From NCBI GenBank assembly GCA_038087015.1, contig JASBNA010000049.1:1-64000 (forward strand): a stretch of 64,000 nt of DNA. The letters run 5' to 3'. Source of the stretch: Cerrena zonata. Lineage: Eukaryota; Basidiomycota; Agaricomycetes; Polyporales; Cerrenaceae. Below, in pieces: positions 17,403-26,554 of the stretch (its first letter is position 1; each line of letters starts with the position of its first letter). A program made the translations under genes and the position numbers. Under the pieces are notes generated by a model. The model was given only the letters and a program-made list of their open reading frames with translations, ran no database searches and was not told where the DNA came from.

Positions 17403-19934
17403 TTAGTAGTCCTCAACATGCGAAACGTATTGGAAAGCAAAGGAGATATCGTCGAAGTTAGATTCGTTTTGGAGTAAACGATCTTCATTTCGGATGAGTG
17501 AATTATGATCGAGATGATTCCAGGTGGTGGCGTCCCCATATAGCATGGCTGGGGCTTTAACAAACTGACCCGAGTCAGAACGACATCTTTTACAATTGTA
17601 GGTATCATGGGTATTGCATTGAGTATCCGGTTGATATTCAAATAACATTTTAAGACTGTCTCCACTAAAGATTCTCTCCACATCTTCCTTTTCATCAACC
17701 ACGCAACTAGATAAGGACATTTTCATTGATTGACGTTGAAAGATTTTTTCTTCAATTGTACCAGTAGAAATGAATCGATAGATGAAACAATCTTTCTTTT
17801 GACCGTCTCTCCACACTCTTGCTAAAGCTTGTTGATCGGCAGCAGGGTTCCAGTCGGGATCGATCAATACTAAACGATTGGCACCAATTAAATTAATCCC
17901 GCAGCCACCGGCTTTTGACGATAATAAAAAGATGAATTCATTACCTTGTGGATCGTTGAAACGATCAACTAATTTTTGACGTTTATTAATATTCATTGTA
18001 CCATCAAGTCTTAATGCCCCGTATCGTTTGTATCGACACATTTTTTCAATTAAATCAAGTGTTTTGGTATAATTTGAAATCAAGACGATTTTATCGTCCG
18101 TTTGTGTTTTTATTTGATGTAAAAATCTCTCTAGAACACTAAATTTCCCACTAAACCATGTTTGTATTTCTCTATTACGTCCAGCGCCTTCATTAGAAGA
18201 AACGTAATCTTCGGGTAAAATATTTTCACTACCCAACAAATCCTCTGGAAGTGATAGTAAGTCAGGATGGTTGCAAAGTTTTTTCAACATATCAATGGCT
18301 TTTAATGGCTGCGAACCAACACCTTTCAATAATTTTTTGATTTCGGGTGACGTTATAAAATGTTCGTAAAGCTTTTTTTGCATTGGTGATAGTCCAACAA
18401 ATACAACATATTCATATTTGAGTGGCAAATATTTTGATAGAATATCATTAGTTCTTCTAATAATGAATTTTGACACTAATTGGGATAATTCATTCAATTT
18501 TAAATCACCTTTTTCCTTCTCTTTATCAGTGGCATCAGCGTCTCGACCTCTTAAAATTGCATTTTCAAAATTTTTTCTGAAATCATTTCTAGTTCCTAGA
18601 TAACCAGGATTTGCAAAATTTAATAATGAAAAATATTCTGATAAATCATTTTGAATTGGTGTACCCGATAAAATTACTCTTCGGTCACATCTTAAAGAAT
18701 TAAGTGCAGTGAATGTTAAAGAGTCACCATTTTTCAAACGATGTCCTTCATCAGCCAACATCAAACCAACTTCTGTTCCTGCCAATTTATCAACGTTTCT
18801 TCTCAATGTTTCATAGGAAATAATAAGAACCGGTCTAACAATATTACGGCCCGATGCGACAGACCATTGCTGTAAAGCGCTTCCCAAATCTGAACTTTTA
18901 GTAGACTTCCCATCGACTGCCAATGGTGTTAATACTCCTTCTCCAAGCCATTTCACTATTTCGTTGGCCCAATTCCTTACTAATGAAGATGGACATACAA
19001 TAATACATTTTTCAATGGTTTTTCTACCTCGAGGACTTTGTCTTAATAAAGTCCACATTAAAGCCAAACATTGCAAAGTTTTCCCCAACCCCATTTCATC
19101 TGCCATAATACACCCTTTAGCTCTAGCGTCGATCAAACCGGCAGTACACCTATATAAAAATTTGACTCCGGCGACTTGATGAGGTCTCAAAATTTTCGCT
19201 AGTTTAGGATCAATTACAACTGGTACATCAGGGTACTTTGAAGCTACTTCATCAGGGTTTTTGCAAATCCCTAACATTTCGGCTAGTGATTTATGAGTCT
19301 TTCTTCTCTTTGTAGGTGGCTGTTCTTCCTCCTGTACTTCATCATTCTCGGGATTGGGGGTTGCTTCTTTAACCTCTTCTTCTATCTTTGGAATAACGTC
19401 CACGGTAGGGTCATATAATACAATTGCAAATTCACTAGTAGGATCATGTAGCGCTCTAGGAGGCAAAATCATTTTCCGTCTTGTACCTAGAGGTGGCGGG
19501 GGCCCTCTTGATGTATTTTCGAATTCTTCACGCTTCTCGCTATCTCTTGAAAATGGAATCGTGAAGCTTCTTTTAAACTTCTTTTCAGTATTCTCCACCG
19601 AATCTGAGTTGAATAAGGATCTCGGTAATAACGCTCCCTTCTTTTTCACTCGAATAGCATTTCCTTCAGCATCGACTGCGGTTTCGAAACCATCATTTTC
19701 ATTGGATCCATCCATAAGTGAATAATTCACAACTTTAGCTCTCGCCGCCCTTATAATTTTCTTTGAATCAACACTTCCGGCACCTATGGTATTAGATCTA
19801 TCAGCAAAGGGAACCCTAAAGGGTTTGGCCAATCTATGTGCTCCATCTTTGATAGGTGGGGGTCGTTTATCTTTAGGGACACCGGCCCCAGACCCAAGCG
19901 GTGTGGTGAACTCTTTTAATAACTTTCTAGCCAT
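17403..19934 (-). CDS. RAD54: DNA-dependent ATPase Rad54 (homologous recombination)
   Basis: Snf2-family translocase that works with Rad51 in strand invasion and chromatin remodelling during double-strand break repair. The start MARKLLKEF (ATG 19932-19934) is chosen because it aligns with the S. cerevisiae start MARRRL; the open frame extends further upstream without homology. N-terminal blocks RLAKPFRVPF and RSFTIPF match Rad54. Helicase motifs are present: I DEMGLGKTLQ, II DEGHRLKN, III LSGTPIQNDL, V SSKAGGCGINLIGANR and VI QALARVWRDGQKK. The C-terminus has CNTHDTYNCKRC, a zinc-like pair, and ends DISFAFQYVSHVEDY. 843 residues. It is divergent from YRB30 with about 200 bp between start codons. 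Confidence 0.97.
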   Translation of the reverse strand: MARKLLKEFTTPLGSGAGVPKDKRPPPIKDGAHRLAKPFRVPFADRSNTIGAGSVDSKKIIRAARAKVVNYSLMDGSNENDGFETAVDAEGNAIRVKKKGALLPRSLFNSDSVENTEKKFKRSFTIPFSRDSEKREEFENTSRGPPPPLGTRRKMILPPRALHDPTSEFAIVLYDPTVDVIPKIEEEVKEATPNPENDEVQEEEQPPTKRRKTHKSLAEMLGICKNPDEVASKYPDVPVVIDPKLAKILRPHQVAGVKFLYRCTAGLIDARAKGCIMADEMGLGKTLQCLALMWTLLRQSPRGRKTIEKCIIVCPSSLVRNWANEIVKWLGEGVLTPLAVDGKSTKSSDLGSALQQWSVASGRNIVRPVLIISYETLRRNVDKLAGTEVGLMLADEGHRLKNGDSLTFTALNSLRCDRRVILSGTPIQNDLSEYFSLLNFANPGYLGTRNDFRKNFENAILRGRDADATDKEKEKGDLKLNELSQLVSKFIIRRTNDILSKYLPLKYEYVVFVGLSPMQKKLYEHFITSPEIKKLLKGVGSQPLKAIDMLKKLCNHPDLLSLPEDLLGSENILPEDYVSSNEGAGRNREIQTWFSGKFSVLERFLHQIKTQTDDKIVLISNYTKTLDLIEKMCRYKRYGALRLDGTMNINKRQKLVDRFNDPQGNEFIFLLSSKAGGCGINLIGANRLVLIDPDWNPAADQQALARVWRDGQKKDCFIYRFISTGTIEEKIFQRQSMKMSLSSCVVDEKEDVERIFSGDSLKMLFEYQPDTQCNTHDTYNCKRCRSDSGQFVKAPAMLYGDATTWNHLDHNSLIRNEDRLLQNESNFDDISFAFQYVSHVEDY

Positions 19935-20135
19935 GGAGTCTCCTAGTCTTGATCGTATAGGATAAAGAAGATGTAGTAAGCAGACGCGTTGAATCAAGAT
20001 TACAAAAGTAAACAGAAAGTGTTGATGGTTTTTTTTGCGCATCTCCAACAAACGATAAGGGATAGTCATCGCTGAAAAACACTGGTTATTTGTTCACCAG
20101 GCTGCTTGCTAAGGGTATTAAGGGTAATTTGCAGG

Positions 20136-21446
20136 ATGGACGAGATACTAGCAAAAGCCAGTAGCCAGGCGGTTACGTTTGCAATAAGATCGGGAATCTC
20201 TCTTGCTTCAGGGTTTGCCATTAAGACCGTTACGAAGTTTCTTGACAAGATTCCGGAGAATGAAAAACGAAAGATAATAAACGGTAGGAATAAGATCCAG
20301 ACTAAGGTTAGCATCTTGTCGGTATCCATTGACTTGGTGAAGTTGGTTGCCGCTAGGGGAAATACCTCGTTAGGGTCAACTATTGAATTGATTGATTCAT
20401 TGAATGAGGAGATTGATTCATTTGATCAAGTGATGAACGATATAGTGCAGAACATAAGTAATATAAATGAGAAAGAGTCGATTCAAAAGGTTGAACGGAT
20501 GATGAAGGATTTGCTAGAAAATATTAATGAAGCAATACCCTTAATTAACTTATCGCTTATTACTTGTGGGGTGAGTCTCGAAGGTAATTTACCGGATAAT
20601 GTATCACCAGGAAGGTTATTACAGGCCAGTAACTATTTGATAAAATCCAATGAAGCTTTCGAAAAGGCCAAAATTGAGACCAAGGTTGGGCCTATGTTCG
20701 ACCTTGTATTTTATTCAATTTTCTACAATCCTAGTAGATTGAAGTATATTACCGAAGAAAACCCATCAAATTCTCAACAGGAGAACAATTTGCTTAGTAT
20801 TTCATGGAAAGAAGACTTTGCTAGATGTCTGGGACAAATTGTAAGGACTATTGATGCTGATCGAAGCTATGCATATAAATTTCAAGTGACTGAAGATTTC
20901 AATGATGGAAGATACCACGAAGATGACGTCAAGCCGATGGTAAAATCGTATAACATTAGTCTGGTTAAAAGGTTATTTTTCAGTGCCAGTGGCAAGTTGT
21001 TACGTTTGGAAAGCCGTACTTCCCCAGTGTTAATTTTCAAAATTGTTGATGAGGCTACAGAAAAGGAAGAATGGGTTGCATTTGGAGAAGTTGGGAGTAA
21101 CGAATTTGATGACGATGAGGATGAAGATGAGGATGAAGACGATGAAAAACAGCAGACAAATGAGGAAAACACGGTTAAAAATACGTCATTGTCATTACTA
21201 GAGTATTTGGTAAGATTAAGTACATTGCAGGAGCACGATTCGAAATCAATATTAGACATAAACGATGAGAGAATATCACTTTATTTAAAAGATGAAAGCA
21301 CAAGTGCTAGCATGGCCAACCAAGGAATCATACCAAAATCTAAAAAGGTACTTGAAGCTGAAAAGAAGAATAATGACAAGACTGAGAATATGCTTTCCAT
21401 GAGCTCCAATGTAAATAGACTCGAGAATTTAAATTTACATAATTAG
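20136..21446 (+). CDS. YRB30: RanGTP-binding protein Yrb30
   Basis: Binds RanGTP (Gsp1) and modulates its GTPase cycle; a fungus-specific family involved in nuclear export. The ATG at 20136 gives MDEILAKASSQAVTFAIRSG, nearly identical to the S. cerevisiae start. Further matching blocks are SIDLVKLVAARGNT, INLSLITCGVSLEGNLP, FNDGRYHEDD, LFFSASGKLLRLE and SLSLLEYLVRLS. An acidic run (about residues 330-345, alternating D and E) is also shared. 436 residues compared with 440 in S. cerevisiae. Two CTG codons (in RC-CTG-GQ and IS-CTG-VK) should be read as Ser. Confidence 0.95.
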   Translation: MDEILAKASSQAVTFAIRSGISLASGFAIKTVTKFLDKIPENEKRKIINGRNKIQTKVSILSVSIDLVKLVAARGNTSLGSTIELIDSLNEEIDSFDQVMNDIVQNISNINEKESIQKVERMMKDLLENINEAIPLINLSLITCGVSLEGNLPDNVSPGRLLQASNYLIKSNEAFEKAKIETKVGPMFDLVFYSIFYNPSRLKYITEENPSNSQQENNLLSISWKEDFARCLGQIVRTIDADRSYAYKFQVTEDFNDGRYHEDDVKPMVKSYNISLVKRLFFSASGKLLRLESRTSPVLIFKIVDEATEKEEWVAFGEVGSNEFDDDEDEDEDEDDEKQQTNEENTVKNTSLSLLEYLVRLSTLQEHDSKSILDINDERISLYLKDESTSASMANQGIIPKSKKVLEAEKKNNDKTENMLSMSSNVNRLENLNLHN

Positions 21447-21700
21447 TTACTAATAATATAAGGGAACCCAATCGTGGGGCATAAAGTTCGATTCTATTAA
21501 AAGAGCCCGGAGTATGCTAATATCAAAAAGAAAAAAGAAAAAAAAAAGGTAAAAAAATGACAAATAAATAAGAGTATGAATACCTAAATAAATAGAATAA
21601 AACAACAGTGAAGAAAATAAATAATAGTAATAATAGTAATAATAAACAAAAGAAAAAGCCTATACAAATATATAAAGACTATAAAATAAAGATAAATTTA

Positions 21701-22658
21701 TCAAGCCTCTTTATCTTCGAATTTAACTGGCGACATCATCTCGTTAAAAAGAGGAGTTGGTAAATCAGTTAAATTTTGAGTGTAGAAAGAGTTTAAGTAG
21801 TTATTTGGGAGTGATTGGTCATGTTGATTTGATAATTTATCCAAGTCACTAGTTTGAAGAGGCGAAAATTGTTGACTTAAAATTTTTTCTTGATTATTAT
21901 TATTAAAACTTTCGTTATGATTTAACTTTTTCCTTTGGTAACCATTTTGCAGTGGTTGTCTAGAAGGTAAAGAAGACGAATGTGCTGTAACCGAGGGGGA
22001 TGATTCAATAACACTATTTTCTTTTCTTATATTTTTCAAAATATCATCATAACTATCTAATTTCAGATACGAGTTGAAATCAATTAAATTAGAAAAGTTA
22101 TTGAATTGATTATTATTTTGTTTTTGATTATCCGAATGATCTACTTGGTTTTGTAATTCTTTGAAGAAATCTTCATTATCATCTTTTTTCGAATCATTTG
22201 AAGGCATTGATAATTGTTGTTCATCACTTTCTTCTGCTAAATCAAAGGGAGGGAACGCTGAACTGTTTGATTGATTTGGAAGATTAAAGGAGTTATTGAA
22301 GATTTGAGAACCGTAGTCGATGTTATTTGATATATTTGAAGAATTCGAAGCGGTTGATAAAACGCTTTCCGGTCTCTTAGGCCGTATTGAAGAATGAGTT
22401 GCCGTATGTTGAGGAGGATGAGGATGATGGATTGGCTGGGATTGCGGGTGATGGTGTTGAGGTTTCAAAGGTTTAGGATGATGAGTATTTTGAGTGTCGT
22501 TACTATTTGGGGTTGGAATCGACAGCATTGGTAAGGATTTACTATCATCAAAACTGCAACTACCCACCAAGGGGAAAAGAGGGAACATATTTTCCACCAT
22601 ATCCACGTCTTCAGAATCGGAGCCCAAGATTTTTTCTGAATCAACTTGTTGTTGTTGC

Positions 22659-22716
<58 letters not shown>

Positions 22717-23479
22717 GAGGTAATTCTTGAGAGTTTTTATTGGCATTTCTATAAATTGGGTCATTAACTTCGTTATCATTATCGTAGAAATGTTGATTAG
22801 ATTTATCATGAGATAAATGAGGCGGAGATAGGTTGTGATTTTTAATCGGATCATCTTTTAAACTCGAATCACTGAAATTATTTGATTGATGATTATTTGA
22901 GCTTGAAGGCGATACCCCCACGCTATTTAAGTTCAAGTTTAAGTTTGAATTGGAGCTTTCAGGAACACTTGGAGAAAACAAATCAAATAGCCCATTACCC
23001 GCTTCAAAAGGAACCACTACATCTTCAATAACGTAATTTGAACCAATATTAGCAAAAGCGTCATCTTTAACTGCGCCGTTATTCAAAAGATCCGAGTTAT
23101 TATAACTGATTGAGTTGATCGAAGTCGAAGAAGAAGAAGTTCCATTAACTTGATTAATTTTAGTCAACGATTTCTTTTTCGACTTATCGGCGGCAGCAGC
23201 AATCTTCTTCGACAGATTGGAAGAACAGGTACAATGGCTGTTTTTATGACAGAGACAAGACGCAAGATGCATTCCTGGAGATTTGCCCTTCTTCCCACAC
23301 GTACAGGTAACATGACTATGTTTATGTTTCCGTTGTTCTCGACAGTGCTGACACTGGGAAGCAGGACGGCCCTTGGGCTTGATCATGGTCAAGGGTTGAT
23401 CGGTGTGGGTGCATGTGGTCACCCTATGGCCTCTAATGCATCGCTCACACGCATACTTGACTCCGTTGATAAGCACCAT
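21701..23479 (-). CDS. CUP2: Copper-fist transcription factor (Cup2/Haa1 type) with long polyglutamine
   Basis: DNA-binding activator of metal and weak-acid stress genes. Residues 1-40 form the copper fist: MVLINGVKYACERCIRGHR, zinc ligands in CxxC and CTHTD, and the minor-groove KGRP motif. Residues 45-90 carry Cys clusters (CQHC, CTCGKK, CLCHKNSHCTC) that could bind a Cu cluster as in Ace1/Cup2. The remaining 500 residues are low-complexity, Asn/Ser/Gln-rich, with a polyglutamine run of about 25 (CAA, plus strand 22647-22717). At 592 residues it is closer in size to Haa1 (694) than to Ace1/Cup2 (225), so acid-stress rather than copper function is possible. In C. albicans the CUP2 gene neighbours CYB2, as here (from memory). 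Confidence 0.9.
22647..22717 (-). repeat. CAA microsatellite encoding polyglutamine
   Basis: About 25 CAA codons with a single CAG, inside the activation region of the copper-fist factor. Length is likely to vary between isolates. Confidence 0.9.
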
Positions 23480-23856
23480 CTTGACAACTAATCAATTTTC
23501 CTCGATATCTTAGTATCTATATCGTATTGCAGTCACGATTTCGAGCTCTCTCTATCAACAGCACTATACCAATATCACTATACTCTATTCAAATCCACAA
23601 TATATCACTAGTCCACAATCACTAGTCCACGATTCAAGATACCTTTCTATTAATAAGACGAAAGCAGCACAGGGGATGACAGAAAAGAGACAACGTCAAC
23701 AAAAGGTCAAACGCCCAACCTCGACTAACTTGATTATATGATTAATGATGTTTGATATTACTTGCTTGATGATAGTATCAAAATGAAAAGAATGACTGAT
23801 TCAAATTCTGAAGCTAATGAATCCAATTTTTTTGAGAGAGCAAAAGTTTTTTTGAA

Positions 23857-23968
23857 GGTTTTTTTTTTTGTTCGTTTTTTTGTTCGTTTTTTTTTTTTTT
23901 TGTTCGTTTTTTGTAAAGGATTTTTTTTTTGTTCGTTTTTTGTAAAGGATTTTTTTTTTGTTCGTTGG
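23857..23968. repeat. T-rich repeat, units GTTCGTTTTTTGTAAAGGA
   Basis: Repeated GTTCGTTTTTT words, two followed by GTAAAGGATTTTTTTTT. The minus strand therefore has A-tracts spaced by GAACA. Confidence 0.75.
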
Positions 23969-24020
23969 TTTTTACCTTTTCCCTTTTGACTCCCCAACCA
24001 CCCATACCTGGTGCTTCTCT

Positions 24021-24098
24021 CAGTCCAGTGTTTCTCGGGCACAGTCCAGTGTTTCTTGGGCACAGTCCAGTGTTTCTCGGGCACAGTCCAGTGCTCCG
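24021..24098. repeat. 21-bp tandem repeat, 3.6 copies
   Basis: The unit CAGTCCAGTGTTTCTCGGGCA starts at 24021, 24042, 24063 and 24084, with one T/C difference in the second copy and a diverged last copy. A length of 21 bp keeps any reading frame open. Confidence 0.9.
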
Positions 24099-24328
24099 GC
24101 AGTGGTCTGTGGTGGAGACCCAGTAGTAAACGTAACGGCTCCGGGCAACAAGTGTTTCGGTGTCAAAAATGTCGTGCTCCGCTCATGGAATCGTCCCGAG
24201 TTAAAAAAATTGTTACTGATAAGAGAACTGGGGGTACGGGCGTAGGTCTTGTGGGGTCGGAAAAGGAGATTAGCAGAGTATATAAAGTAGCAATAATTCC
24301 CCTGGAAGGTGTAGGTACCCGGGTAAGG

Positions 24329-25978
24329 ATGCTTTCGATTGAAGAAGTGAGTAAGCACAACACCAAGAAGGATTGCTGGGTTATTATCCACGATAAGGCG
24401 TATGACGTCAGTGACTTTATTGATGAACACCCTGGAGGGTCTGCGATCATTTTGAAGTATGCCGGGAAGGATGCAACCAAGGTGTTTGATCCAGTTCATC
24501 CTGGGGACACGTTACAGAAGTATTTGTCCCCCAAGTATCATTTGGGAGAGGTGGAGAAGAGAAAGAAAACCAAGAAGGTGGTGAAGCAGGAGGTGAAGCA
24601 GGAGGTGAAACAGGAGGTGCAAGATGACAAGGATGTCAAGGATGACATTGTTGATGAGTTTGATGTTGAGTATGATGAGCAAGACGGGAAACAACCGATC
24701 CCGGTGCCAACGTCGGCTACGATCAGTGTGGAGGAAGAGTACGACGACGACGACGACGAACCACCCACCGAGGAGGAGTTGAAGAGACGCCAAATGGTGA
24801 AGCTCAAGCCGGATTTGGGCCAGATCTATAACTTAAGCGATTTTGAGTTTGTTGCTAGACACACGATGGAGAAAACCGCTTGGGCCTACTACAGCAGTGG
24901 ATGCGACGATGAAATCACTCTCCGTGATAACCACTTGGCTTACCATCGGATTTTCTTCAAGCCAAGGGTTTTGGTGGATGTCACCAATATCGATTTATCA
25001 ACCACCATGTTGGGCACCCAGTGCAGTGCTCCCTTTTATGTCACCGCCACGGCCTTGGGGAAGTTGGGCCATCCCGAAGGGGAAACGGTGTTGACCCGGG
25101 CCAGTGCTCAACAAGACATTATCCAAATGATTCCAACGTTGGCTTCCTGCTCGTTCGATGAGATTGTGGATGCGGCCATTGATCAACAAACCCAATGGTT
25201 GCAACTCTACGTTAATAGTGACCACGAAATCACCCGCAAGATCGTCCAGCACGCCGAACGCAGGGGCATCAAGGGGTTGTTCATCACGGTGGACGCTCCC
25301 CAATTGGGCCGTCGGGAAAAAGATATGAGACTGAAAAACGTCGAGGACCTAAGTCATGTTCAAGGAGATGACGAGGACGCCGATCGGACCCAGGGGGCGG
25401 CACGGGCAATCAGTTCGTTTATCGACACTTCGTTATCCTGGAAAGACATTGCTTGGTTTAGATCCATCACTAAAATGCCCATCATTTTGAAAGGGGTCCA
25501 AACCGTCGAGGACTCCCTCAAAGCCCTCGACCATAACGTCGACGGCATTGTTCTTTCAAACCATGGTGGTAGACAATTGGAATTCAGTAAACCTCCAATT
25601 CAAGTTTTGGCAGAATTAATGCCCATTCTTAAACTGAAAAATTGCCAGGATAAATTGGAAGTCTATGTCGATGGTGGGGTCCGTCGTGCTAGTGACATCC
25701 TCAAGGCAATCTGCTTGGGCGCCAAGGGGGTCGGCATTGGCCGTCCTTTCCTCTATGCCATGTCCACCTACGGGGTCGACGGGGTTTACAAGGCCATGCA
25801 AATCTTGAAGGACGAAATGTTTATGAATATGAGATTATTGGGTGCCACCAAAATCTCCGACCTAAACGACTCCTTTGTCGAAACCCATTCCGTCCCGGCA
25901 TACGTCCCCGAAGATAAACTCTTTGGCGGAGTCTACGAACCCTTGATCAGCTCTCCTTTTAAAGATGCAAAGCTATAG
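24329..25978 (+). CDS. CYB2: L-lactate cytochrome c oxidoreductase (flavocytochrome b2)
   Basis: Oxidises L-lactate to pyruvate and passes electrons to cytochrome c. The start at 24329 (MLSIEEVSKHN) follows a TATA box by 43 bp. An upstream in-frame ATG (24185) would add 48 residues without homology. Residues 5-75 are a cytochrome b5 domain (HPGGSAII; second heme His in DPVHPGD). A charged hinge with repeated KQEV and an Asp run (about 75-155) is much longer than in S. cerevisiae. The FMN domain follows: WAYYSSGCDDE, HRIFFKP, catalytic His/Arg in LSNHGGRQLE, VDGGVRRASD and GIGRPFLYA. 549 residues. No clear mitochondrial presequence is seen with this start, which is odd for an intermembrane-space enzyme. 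The gene is visibly richer in GCC, CCC and GGG codons than its neighbours. CTG codons in it should be read as Ser. Confidence 0.93.
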   Translation: MLSIEEVSKHNTKKDCWVIIHDKAYDVSDFIDEHPGGSAIILKYAGKDATKVFDPVHPGDTLQKYLSPKYHLGEVEKRKKTKKVVKQEVKQEVKQEVQDDKDVKDDIVDEFDVEYDEQDGKQPIPVPTSATISVEEEYDDDDDEPPTEEELKRRQMVKLKPDLGQIYNLSDFEFVARHTMEKTAWAYYSSGCDDEITLRDNHLAYHRIFFKPRVLVDVTNIDLSTTMLGTQCSAPFYVTATALGKLGHPEGETVLTRASAQQDIIQMIPTLASCSFDEIVDAAIDQQTQWLQLYVNSDHEITRKIVQHAERRGIKGLFITVDAPQLGRREKDMRLKNVEDLSHVQGDDEDADRTQGAARAISSFIDTSLSWKDIAWFRSITKMPIILKGVQTVEDSLKALDHNVDGIVLSNHGGRQLEFSKPPIQVLAELMPILKLKNCQDKLEVYVDGGVRRASDILKAICLGAKGVGIGRPFLYAMSTYGVDGVYKAMQILKDEMFMNMRLLGATKISDLNDSFVETHSVPAYVPEDKLFGGVYEPLISSPFKDAKL

Positions 25979-26554
25979 TTTATTAGATATTTATTTAGTG
26001 TTCAGATTACTGTAGGTGCACGGGTCGTTTACAAAGACGCGCCCCACTAGAATTATCCCTAAACAAACGATTCGTCTGTTTTTGTTAGTGGTTTTAACAC
26101 ACCGCACTAAAAAAAAGGCTACCCGCTCAGATCAACATCAACAGCACATAGTTTCAGAAAAGTATCAACATCCTTCTTTCTCTTTATACATCCACTACCA
26201 TTACCATTCCCTCATCGCTCACTAGGTAATTATTCATATCCATCCGTCTTTCCCACTCACTTCCACCACCCGCTTTTTTTTTTTTTTTTACCCCTTTTCC
26301 CAAACTTTCTTATAGCTAGCTAATATTAGCCGCCCGCTTTTATTTAATCAATTAAAGGCTAGTTTCACTCAAGTATCTTGATTAAACAGATCAAATCATA
26401 GTCTATTGTCTCGTTTACTACAATTCTATTTTGATTTTTTCTTTTTGATTTGTTGTTCTTTTGCCCAGTTTGGTTTTATTTGATTCATTAACTTGAATTA
26501 TTTCATATACTGATTTCATAGAAAGTGTATGTATATTTGAAGTGAACATCCATC
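25979..26554. other. Intergenic region CYB2-MYO2
   Basis: MYO2 promoter and leader with T-tracts, including a 16-17-base T run near 26275-26291, and one Rap1-like site. No gene is seen. Confidence 0.5.
26015..26025 (-). promoter_or_regulatory. Rap1-like site ACCCGTGCACC
   Basis: The minus strand reads ACCCGTGCACC, the same word found at four other places in the window, about 530 bp upstream of MYO2. Confidence 0.4.

Larger units (their letters stand above)
23480..24328. other. Divergent promoter CUP2/CYB2 with two repeat tracts
   Basis: Contains a T-rich repeat (23857-23968), a 21-bp tandem repeat (24021-24098) and a TATA box TATATAAA (24279-24286) placed 43 bp upstream of the CYB2 start. 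The CYB2 reading frame is open upstream of its ATG through the whole 21-bp repeat, but shows no homology there. Confidence 0.55.

Noticed and set aside
24020..24499. 159-codon minus-strand open frame over the 21-bp repeat
   Set aside because: Open because the repeat unit is a multiple of three and the rest is antisense to CYB2; no homology.
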